In this document: in pieces, positions 8,265 to 16,329 of the stretch
How the letters are laid out: each line of letters starts with the position of its first letter
Position numbering within the stretch: the first letter of the stretch is position 1
Assembly (NCBI GenBank): GCA_022600395.1
Contig: JAHZKM010000105.1
Coordinates: forward strand, 1-16,329
Source of the DNA: Pseudomonadota bacterium
Lineage (GTDB): Bacteria; Pseudomonadota; Gammaproteobacteria; PS1; Pseudothioglobaceae
Direction: 5' to 3'
DNA: 16,329 bases
Notes under the pieces: generated by a model
What the model saw: only the letters and a program-made list of their open reading frames with translations
Databases searched by the model: none
Told to the model about the DNA's origin: nothing
Made by a program: the position numbers and the translations under genes

Positions 8265-9308
8265 ATGATCCAAACACAGCAGCAACTTAAACAATTTCTC
8301 GATAATATTCAGACTGAGACACACTTAGCGATTGATACTGAATTTAAACGCATTGATACTTTTTATCCAATCTTATGTCTGGTACAGGTTGCCACTCAAC
8401 ATAACATTGGATGCATTGATATTTTGGCCATCGAAAATTTAGAGCCTCTTTTTGAAAAACTTTACCAACCAAATAATGTCTGGATTGTGCATTCTGCTCG
8501 TCAAGATATTGAAGCTTTGTATTATCTTTCTAAGCGCTTACCATCTCAACTATTTGACACACAAATCGCCGCCCACTTTCTAAACCATCCTGGGCAAATA
8601 TCTTATCAGAATCTCACTGAGATTCTTCAAGGTATCACTTTAGAAAAAGCTTATACACGCCTTGACTGGACGACTCGCCCACTGCCAGAAGCAGCAATTG
8701 AATATGCCTTGGATGATGTACGCTATTTAATCAAAAATTACTCACAGCTAAGCAAACAGCTCACAGCTGAAGGAAAGCTCGACTGGTTAATGCAAGATGG
8801 TCTAGATTTATCTAATATAAATCTATATTTGCCAAATTTAAATCAAGCTTGGAGAAAAATCAAAGGCCTGTCGCGCTTGGCAAAAAGTGCACATCAAAAA
8901 GCAGCACAACTTGCTGCTTGGCGAGAATCTCAAGCCATTGCCCAAAATAAACCTAGAAAATGGCTTATGAGTGACGACCAATTAATCGATTATAGTCTTA
9001 ACAAAGTAAAAATGTCTGAGCAAGATAAATCTCTCTTTAATGAATTTTTATCTCAACACCCTCAACTTACACAGCAGCGTATTCAGATTGATATACATCA
9101 AGCGCCAAGCTCAAGTGAAAAACAGCAAAAAAATCAACTGCAAAAACTCATCAAAAAAACCGCAGTTCAGTATAATCTAGATGAAAGTATCATTGCTAAT
9201 GGTAAAACATTAATGAAATTTATTAGTGGCGATCAGTCAGTTAGTTTTTTAACCGGTTGGCGCTATCACATTCTAAAAGAGGAGTTGGAAAATGCAAAAC
9301 AGTCTTAA
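8265..9308 (+). CDS. rnd: Ribonuclease D
   Basis: This 347-residue 3'-5' exoribonuclease trims the 3' ends of tRNA precursors and other stable RNAs. The N-terminal DEDDy exonuclease domain keeps all five catalytic residues: D24 and E26 (IDTEFKR), D81 (HSARQDIE), Y147 and D151 (EYALDDVRY). Their spacing (57 from D24 to D81, 66 from D81 to Y147) equals that of E. coli RNase D. An HRDC domain follows at about 205-285, including [20 protein letters not shown]. The protein is about 28 residues shorter than the E. coli one, mostly at the C-terminus. It starts a plus-strand cluster and diverges from ntrY. Its last 17 bases overlap ppa and carry the ppa ribosome binding site. Confidence 0.93.
   Translation: MIQTQQQLKQFLDNIQTETHLAIDTEFKRIDTFYPILCLVQVATQHNIGCIDILAIENLEPLFEKLYQPNNVWIVHSARQDIEALYYLSKRLPSQLFDTQIAAHFLNHPGQISYQNLTEILQGITLEKAYTRLDWTTRPLPEAAIEYALDDVRYLIKNYSQLSKQLTAEGKLDWLMQDGLDLSNINLYLPNLNQAWRKIKGLSRLAKSAHQKAAQLAAWRESQAIAQNKPRKWLMSDDQLIDYSLNKVKMSEQDKSLFNEFLSQHPQLTQQRIQIDIHQAPSSSEKQQKNQLQKLIKKTAVQYNLDESIIANGKTLMKFISGDQSVSFLTGWRYHILKEELENAKQS
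9277..9284 (+). promoter_or_regulatory. Strong Shine-Dalgarno for ppa inside rnd
   Basis: AAGAGGAG lies seven bases before the ppa ATG at 9292 and inside the rnd coding sequence. It fits the anti-Shine-Dalgarno far better than most sites in the window. It fixes the ppa start and suggests ppa is translated efficiently and independently of rnd. Confidence 0.8.
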
Positions 9309-9822
9309 GCCCGTATCAGCAGGAAATCTACCTGATGAAGTTAATGTTATTATTGAAATCCCGGCGAATTCATCGCCAGTAAAATACGAAATTGACAAAG
9401 AAACAGGTGCTATGTTTGTTGATCGCTTTATTTCTACACCGATGTTCTACCCATGTAACTATGGCTTCGTACCAGAAACTTTAGCAGATGATGGCGATCC
9501 AGCAGACGTGTTGGTGATCACCCCTTACCCACTTATTCATGATTCGGTTATTACTGCGCGCCCTATTGGTGTATTGCGTATGACTGATGAAGCTGGTAAA
9601 GATTCAAAAATCTTAGCCGTGCCAACAGATAAGCTTTGCAAGTCTTACAACAATATCAAAGGTATTGAAGATGTAGGCACAACGCTTAAAGATCAAATCG
9701 AGCATTTCTTTCGCTACTATAAGGACTTAGATGCTGGAAAATGGGTTGAAATTGACGGCTGGGGTGATGCAGATGAAGCAAAGGCAGAATTACAAGAATC
9801 TTTTGATGCCTACAAACCTTAG
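9292..9822 (+). CDS. ppa: Inorganic pyrophosphatase, family I
   Basis: This soluble Mg2+-dependent enzyme hydrolyses pyrophosphate to two phosphates, pulling nucleic-acid, protein and lipid synthesis forward. At 176 residues it equals E. coli Ppa and aligns along its whole length from memory ([20 protein letters not shown], then [12 protein letters not shown]). The signature DGDPADVLV holds the metal-binding aspartates D67, D69 and D72, and MTDEAGKD (98-104) supplies two more, D99 and D104. The start is well fixed by AAGAGGAG seven bases upstream. It overlaps the end of rnd by 17 bases in another frame and is followed by rsmD after three bases. Other gammaproteobacteria, including proton-pumping sulfur oxidisers, often also have a membrane pyrophosphatase; none is seen here. 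Confidence 0.97.
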   Translation: MQNSLKPVSAGNLPDEVNVIIEIPANSSPVKYEIDKETGAMFVDRFISTPMFYPCNYGFVPETLADDGDPADVLVITPYPLIHDSVITARPIGVLRMTDEAGKDSKILAVPTDKLCKSYNNIKGIEDVGTTLKDQIEHFFRYYKDLDAGKWVEIDGWGDADEAKAELQESFDAYKP

Positions 9823-9825
9823 TCT

Positions 9826-10401
9826 TTGACATCATCCACTAACCATTTTAAAATTATTGGTGGGATTCATCGTGGTAGAAAACTGTCTTTTCCCGATGCA
9901 CCCGGACTAAGACCTACTCCTAATAAAGTACGAGAAACCTTATTTAATTGGATTCAGTTTGAATCAAGTAACAAGGTTTTTTTAGACTTGTTTACAGGTA
10001 GTGGTAGTTTAAGTTTTGAGGCAATTTCACGGGGTGCTCAGCAGGTTGTTAGTATTGAAAAAGATGTTTGCGCCTTTGAAAGCCTAGAAAAAAATCGGAA
10101 AAACCTCAAATTAGGCAACTTGCAAGTTATTCATAATGATTCTTTGGATTTTTTAGACAAACAACCCAAGCTAATCTTTGATTTTATCTTGCTAGATCCG
10201 CCCTTTCATCAAAAAATACTCGAAAAAACGCTAAAAAAGCTCTCAAATAGGAATTTTTTGACCATTGGTTGTAAAATCTATATAGAATCTGAATTTGAAA
10301 TAACTGACAATTTTTTAACTCAAGAAATTTCGCAAAAAATCAAAATCAACCAACAAAAACGCTCAGGACAAGTACACTACTGCCTAATTGAGGTATTATA
10401 A
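9826..10401 (+). CDS. rsmD: 16S rRNA (guanine(966)-N2)-methyltransferase
   Basis: This 191-residue S-adenosylmethionine-dependent methyltransferase (E. coli RsmD 198) modifies G966 of 16S rRNA in the assembled small subunit. Motif I is DLFTGSG (54-60), the acidic ribose-binding residue is probably E78 (VSIEKD), and the catalytic motif IV is DPPF (124-127). The N-terminal GGIHRGRKL and LRPTPNKVRETLFNW are characteristic of the family. The only near-consensus start is TTG at 9826, three bases after the ppa stop and without a visible Shine-Dalgarno, so translation probably depends on ribosomes leaving ppa. The start is therefore less sure than the gene. The rsmD-coaD order is widespread in bacteria. 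Confidence 0.92.
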   Translation: MTSSTNHFKIIGGIHRGRKLSFPDAPGLRPTPNKVRETLFNWIQFESSNKVFLDLFTGSGSLSFEAISRGAQQVVSIEKDVCAFESLEKNRKNLKLGNLQVIHNDSLDFLDKQPKLIFDFILLDPPFHQKILEKTLKKLSNRNFLTIGCKIYIESEFEITDNFLTQEISQKIKINQQKRSGQVHYCLIEVL

Positions 10402-10426
10402 TTTGAAATTATCGTCAAACACACTA

Positions 10427-10906
10427 ATGACTAAAAAAATCGCTATTTATCCAGGATCTTTCGATCCAATTACCAATGGTCATATTGATTTAATCAAGCG
10501 TGCCAGCAAATTGTTTGATGAAGTTATTATTGGTATTACTCAAAACAGTAAAAAATCTGCTTTTTTAGATATCAAAGATCGCATTCAACTCTCCCAAGAA
10601 ATTTTAAAAGACATTGATAATGTTAAAGTATTAAGCTTTAACACCTTATTGGTTGATTTTGCTCAAGCGCAAAATGCGCAAGTTATTTTGCGTGGCTTAC
10701 GCGCGGTGAGTGATTTTGAATATGAATTTCAACTCTCAGGAATGAATAAGCATCTAAATTCTAATATCGAAACTTTGTTTATGACGCCCGCGGAGCAATA
10801 CGCCAATATCTCCTCTTCACTGGTCCGAGAGATTTTATCCTTAGGCGGTGACATTAGCCTCTTCGTCCCCAAGCCTGTAGAAGCGTTACTTAAAAAACGT
10901 CTGTAA
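10427..10906 (+). CDS. coaD: Phosphopantetheine adenylyltransferase
   Basis: This enzyme transfers AMP from ATP to 4'-phosphopantetheine, the penultimate step of coenzyme A synthesis. From the ATG at 10427 it has 159 residues, the same as E. coli CoaD, and begins MTKKIAIYPGSFDP. It carries the nucleotidyltransferase motif TNGH (16-19), the conserved RGLRAVSDFEYE and the SSSLVRE segment of the ATP site. The frame is open further upstream to TTG 10403 and TTG 10388, but those would add 8 or 13 unmatched residues. TTG 10403 does have AGG about nine bases before it, so it is not fully excluded. The gene follows rsmD by 25 bases and ends the rnd-ppa-rsmD-coaD cluster. Confidence 0.95.
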   Translation: MTKKIAIYPGSFDPITNGHIDLIKRASKLFDEVIIGITQNSKKSAFLDIKDRIQLSQEILKDIDNVKVLSFNTLLVDFAQAQNAQVILRGLRAVSDFEYEFQLSGMNKHLNSNIETLFMTPAEQYANISSSLVREILSLGGDISLFVPKPVEALLKKRL

Positions 10907-10924
10907 TTTTTTTTACTTTTTTTG

Positions 10925-10950
10925 CTTGAATTAAAAATACTCATCCCTAT
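10925..10950 (+). promoter_or_regulatory. Sigma-32-type heat-shock promoter of dnaK
   Basis: CTTGAA (10925-10930), a 14-base spacer and CCCTAT (10945-10950) match the RpoH consensus (CTTGAA, 13-17 bases, CCCCAT). Transcription would start near 10957, giving a leader of about 29 bases with AAGGAG at 10971-10976 before the dnaK ATG. Two T tracts just upstream (10907-10914 and 10917-10923) could act as an A/T-rich activating tract. No CIRCE repeat for the HrcA repressor is present, which supports sigma-32 control. Confidence 0.75.
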
Positions 10951-10985
10951 AGAGGGTGTATATCAAATACAAGGAGTAAAAAAAA

Positions 10986-12893
10986 ATGTCAAAAATTATC
11001 GGTATTGACTTAGGTACAACTAATTCATGTGTCGCTATTATGGATGGTGGCAATATTAAAATTATTGAAAATGCAGAGGGTGATCGCACTACCCCATCTA
11101 TTATTGCTTTTCCAAAAGATTCTGACGAAGTATTAGTAGGTCAGTCTGCTAAGCGTCAAGCGGTTACTAATCCTGAAAATACACTCTACGCTATTAAGCG
11201 TCTAATCGGTCGTCGTTTTGAAGAAGATGCAGTACAAAAAGACATTGATCTTGTGCCTTACAAAATTGTAAAGGCAGACAATGGCGACGCCTGGGTTGAA
11301 GTCAATGGTAAAAAAATGGCTGCTCCTGAAATTTCAGCAAAAGTAATTGGAAAAATGAAAAAAACTGCTGAAGATTACTTAGGTGAAACGGTTACTGAAG
11401 CGGTTATTACAGTACCTGCTTACTTTAATGACTCACAACGTCAAGCAACCAAAGATGCTGGTAAGATCGCTGGTTTAGAAGTTAAGCGTATTATTAATGA
11501 GCCAACAGCAGCTGCTTTAGCTTATGGTGTTGACAAATTAAAAGGTGATAAAACAGTTGCAGTATACGATTTAGGTGGTGGTACATTTGATGTATCCATC
11601 ATTGAAATGGAAGATATTGATGGTGAAAAACACTTTGAGGTATTGTCCACTAATGGTGATACTTTCTTAGGTGGTGAGGATTTTGATCAACGCATCATGG
11701 ATTACTTAGTTGATGAGTTTAATAAAGAGCAAGGTGTTGATCTTAAAAATGACCCAATGGCATTACAACGCTTAAAAGAAGCAGCGGAAAAAGCTAAGAT
11801 TGAACTATCTTCTTCTGAGCAAACAGAAGTTAACTTGCCATATGTTACTGCTGATGCTTCAGGTCCTAAGCACATGAATATTAAAATAACACGTGCTAAG
11901 TTGGAATCATTGGTTGATGATCTAATTCAACGCTCAATTGACCCTTGTCAAACAGCTCTAAATGATGCCGACCTTTCAGCGAGCGATATTGATGAAGTGA
12001 TTATTGTTGGTGGTTCTACTCGCATGCCTAAAGTTCAAGCTAAGGTTAAAGAGTTTTTCGGTAAAGAGCCTAAAAAAGATGTTAACCCAGATGAAGCGGT
12101 TGCTATGGGTGCTGCTATTCAAGCAGGTGTATTAGGTGGGGATGTTAAAGATGTATTGTTACTTGACGTTACTCCGTTATCGCTTGGTATTGAAACAATG
12201 GGCGGTGTCATGACAAAGCTAATTGAGAAAAATACAACCATTCCAACGAATGCTTCTCAAACTTTCTCAACGGCAGCAGACAACCAATCTGCGGTAACTG
12301 TTCATGTATTACAAGGTGAGCGTGAGATTGCCAGCGCTAATAAATCTCTAGGCCAATTTAACTTAGAAGGGATTGATGCAGCGCCTAAAGGTACGCCGCA
12401 GATTGAGGTTACATTAGATATTGATTCAGATGGTATTTTGAATGTTTCTGCTAAAGATAAAAATACAGGCAAAGAGCAGTCAATTACTATTAAGGCGTCT
12501 AGTGGCCTAAGCGATGAAGAAGTTGAAAAAATGATTAAGGATGCTGAAGCGAATGCTGATGAAGATAAAAAATTCCAAGAATTAGTGACTTCTAAAAACA
12601 TGGCAGACTCTTTAATTCACTCAACTAAGCAAACCTTAGAAGAGCTTAAAGAAGAGGTTTCTGAGGATGAGAAAGCGGCGATTGAAGCAGCGATCACTGA
12701 GCTTGAAGAGGCACTTAAAGGCGATGACAAAGAGGCGATTGACGCTAAATCACAAGCGCTAACAGAAAAAGCACAGCCTCTAGCTGAAAAAGCACAGGCC
12801 AAAGCAGGATCAGCTCAGAAGTCTGACGCTGCAACAGACGGCGGTGATGATGTGGTTGATGCAGATTTTGAAGAAGTCAAAGACGATAAGTAA
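10986..12893 (+). CDS. dnaK: Molecular chaperone DnaK (Hsp70)
   Basis: This 635-residue ATP-driven chaperone (E. coli 638) binds exposed hydrophobic peptides and works with DnaJ and GrpE. The nucleotide-binding domain shows [10 protein letters not shown] (5-14), [11 protein letters not shown] (171-181), DLGGGT (195-200, T200 being the usual autophosphorylation site) and VGGSTRMP (341-348). The interdomain linker VLLLDV (390-395) couples it to the beta-sandwich peptide domain, followed by a helical lid and an acidic tail ending in [11 protein letters not shown], close to the E. coli tail. The start is fixed by AAGGAG nine bases upstream. A heat-shock promoter precedes it and an intrinsic terminator follows it. 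The nucleotide exchange factor gene grpE is not adjacent; coaD sits upstream instead. Confidence 0.98.
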   Translation: MSKIIGIDLGTTNSCVAIMDGGNIKIIENAEGDRTTPSIIAFPKDSDEVLVGQSAKRQAVTNPENTLYAIKRLIGRRFEEDAVQKDIDLVPYKIVKADNGDAWVEVNGKKMAAPEISAKVIGKMKKTAEDYLGETVTEAVITVPAYFNDSQRQATKDAGKIAGLEVKRIINEPTAAALAYGVDKLKGDKTVAVYDLGGGTFDVSIIEMEDIDGEKHFEVLSTNGDTFLGGEDFDQRIMDYLVDEFNKEQGVDLKNDPMALQRLKEAAEKAKIELSSSEQTEVNLPYVTADASGPKHMNIKITRAKLESLVDDLIQRSIDPCQTALNDADLSASDIDEVIIVGGSTRMPKVQAKVKEFFGKEPKKDVNPDEAVAMGAAIQAGVLGGDVKDVLLLDVTPLSLGIETMGGVMTKLIEKNTTIPTNASQTFSTAADNQSAVTVHVLQGEREIASANKSLGQFNLEGIDAAPKGTPQIEVTLDIDSDGILNVSAKDKNTGKEQSITIKASSGLSDEEVEKMIKDAEANADEDKKFQELVTSKNMADSLIHSTKQTLEELKEEVSEDEKAAIEAAITELEEALKGDDKEAIDAKSQALTEKAQPLAEKAQAKAGSAQKSDAATDGGDDVVDADFEEVKDDK

Positions 12894-12917
12894 GCTTTAA
12901 GATTTAAATCAATCACT

Positions 12918-12955
12918 AACCTTCTTCAGATTTAAGTATTTGAAGAAGGTTTTTT
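12918..12955 (+). terminator. Intrinsic terminator or attenuator between dnaK and dnaJ
   Basis: AACCTTCTTCA (12918-12928) and TGAAGAAGGTT (12941-12951) form a perfect 11-base stem with a 12-base loop, and the loop ends can pair a little further. Six T residues (12950-12955) follow at once, the standard form of a rho-independent terminator. Only 20 bases separate it from dnaJ, too few for a separate promoter, so dnaJ probably depends on readthrough. A 10-base palindrome, GATTTAAATC (12901-12910), lies just upstream, and part of it recurs in the loop. Confidence 0.85.
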
Positions 12956-12975
12956 AACTTTATAAAAAGGTAGTT

Positions 12976-15399
<2,424 letters not shown>

Positions 15400-15418
15400 T
15401 TTAATACTGCATAACTGA

Positions 15419-16329
15419 TTGGAATCACTGTCGACTTTTTGGCTTAGTATCTTACTATTTAGTTTGATACTGGCTTCAGCTTTTTTTTCTTCCACTGAAA
15501 CATCAATGATGGCGATTAATCGCTATCGTCTAAAAGTTTTAAGTCTGACCAATAAAAATGCCAAAAGAACTGAATCTTTACTTAAAGATACTGATCATTT
15601 AATTGGTACAATTTTATTAGGCAACAACTTTGTTAATATTTTTGCCTCTAGTATTGCTACTATTTTAGCCATTAAGCTTTGGGGTGAAGATTCAATTGTT
15701 TTCGCTTCACTCACACTTACCTTTGTAATCCTAGTTTTTGCTGAAACCACACCCAAAACATTTGCAGCAAAAAACCCCGAAAAAATCGCCCTACCCGCCT
15801 CTATTATCATCCAACTTTTGATTCGACTATTCAAACCTTTTGTATGGATTATTGCACAGATATCGACATTAATTCTTAGATTATTTGGTATTCATACAAA
15901 TCAACAAAATAACAATATTAGTTCAGAAGAGTTACGCATGGTGGTAAGAGATGCTAAACCTGTGATTGCCTCAAACTATCAAAAAATGCTTCTCAATATT
16001 ATCGATTTAGAAAAAGTTAAAGTAGAAGATATTATGATTCCCAGGCATGAGTTAATCAGTGTAGATATTAATAAGCCTGATGAAATCTTAAGTCAACTCG
16101 AACGCATCCAGCATACTCGTCTACTCACCTACGACACATCTAGCGACAACATTACTGGTGTGCTTCATATGCGTGACATTGTTAATCTTTACGCTAAAGA
16201 TGAGTTTAGCATGAAAAATGTTTTGTCGTTGGTGCGCGCTCCTTATTTTGTGCCAGAGGGCACCTCTCTTGCGCATCAACTTGAGCACTTTCAAACACAA
16301 AAAAGACGCCTAGGTCTTGTAGTAGATGA
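15419..16329 (+). CDS. corB: CorB/YfjD-type DUF21-CBS membrane protein, N-terminal part (cut at window end)
   Basis: A frame runs open from 15419 to the right edge (303 codons plus two bases) and resembles E. coli YfjD/CorB (about 428 residues). The family comprises CNNM-type membrane proteins linked to Mg2+ or Co2+ transport. The DUF21 membrane domain covers about 1-145: a first membrane helix (about 7-23), SSTETSMMAINRYRL (24-38), LLGNNFVNI and AETTPKTFAA, all characteristic. A CBS-pair domain begins near residue 202 (VEDIMIPRHEL) and reaches VPEGTSL and RRLGLVVD at the edge; the CorC/HlyC-like C-terminal domain is outside. The frame is blocked by TGA at 15416-15418. TTG 15419 is the best start because it includes the whole first helix, but no Shine-Dalgarno is seen; the first in-frame ATG (15506) would remove that helix. 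Confidence 0.85.
   Translation, partial: MESLSTFWLSILLFSLILASAFFSSTETSMMAINRYRLKVLSLTNKNAKRTESLLKDTDHLIGTILLGNNFVNIFASSIATILAIKLWGEDSIVFASLTLTFVILVFAETTPKTFAAKNPEKIALPASIIIQLLIRLFKPFVWIIAQISTLILRLFGIHTNQQNNNISSEELRMVVRDAKPVIASNYQKMLLNIIDLEKVKVEDIMIPRHELISVDINKPDEILSQLERIQHTRLLTYDTSSDNITGVLHMRDIVNLYAKDEFSMKNVLSLVRAPYFVPEGTSLAHQLEHFQTQKRRLGLVVD

Noticed and set aside
10388..10426. Upstream TTG starts for coaD (10388 and 10403)
   Set aside because: They add residues not found in the family, whereas ATG 10427 gives exactly the usual 159-residue enzyme.
10884..10914. Possible terminator at the end of coaD: CGTT/AACG arms followed by eight T residues
   Set aside because: The stem is only four pairs with a bulge beyond it, and five bases separate it from the T tract. 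The T tract fits better as A/T-rich sequence upstream of the dnaK promoter.
12302..12802. Serine- and alanine-rich open frames on the minus strand opposite dnaK
   Set aside because: They are mirror frames of the strongly coding dnaK lid region, have no family resemblance and no ribosome binding site.

Overview
The window is an ordinary chromosomal segment of an AT-rich gammaproteobacterium. Every protein aligns well, from memory, with its gammaproteobacterial (E. coli-type) homologue: IspB, DinG, TrkH, TrkA, RNase D, a 176-residue family I pyrophosphatase, RsmD, CoaD, DnaK, DnaJ, enolase and CorB. Low GC content, tight spacing, overlapping genes and a housekeeping-only inventory would suit a streamlined marine lineage such as the SUP05/Thioglobus sulfur oxidisers and their symbiotic relatives. 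That placement is inference; no diagnostic pathway gene is present.

Layout. (1) 1-2573, plus strand: the 3' end of ispB, then a DinG helicase whose GTG start overlaps the ispB stop by one base. (2) 2589-8176, minus strand: one tight operon read ntrY, ntrX-like, trkA, trkH. It joins a membrane sensor kinase, its response regulator and the two subunits of a Trk potassium uptake system. It converges on dinG with only 15 bases between stops. (3) 8177-8264: a divergent promoter region between ntrY and rnd. (4) 8265-10906, plus strand: rnd, ppa, rsmD, coaD, closely packed or overlapping. (5) 10907-14082: a sigma-32-like heat-shock promoter, dnaK, an intrinsic terminator or attenuator, and dnaJ; grpE is not adjacent. 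(6) 14103-16329: eno, an AT-rich hairpin over its stop codon, and the N-terminal part of a CorB/YfjD-type DUF21-CBS membrane protein cut by the window end.

How the genes work together. NtrY and the NtrX-like regulator probably sense an envelope or metabolic signal and share a transcript with the TrkA gating subunit and TrkH channel, which set cytoplasmic potassium. The rnd-ppa-rsmD-coaD cluster supplies RNA trimming, pyrophosphate removal, 16S rRNA methylation and coenzyme A synthesis. DnaK and DnaJ form the Hsp70 system, with a structure between them that probably keeps DnaJ below DnaK.

The most unusual item is the NtrX-like regulator. It keeps a receiver domain and an NtrX-type Fis helix-turn-helix but lacks the whole central AAA+ sigma-54-activating domain. 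I found no mobile elements, CRISPR arrays, RNA genes, phage genes or defence islands, and nothing that supports a wholly new system.
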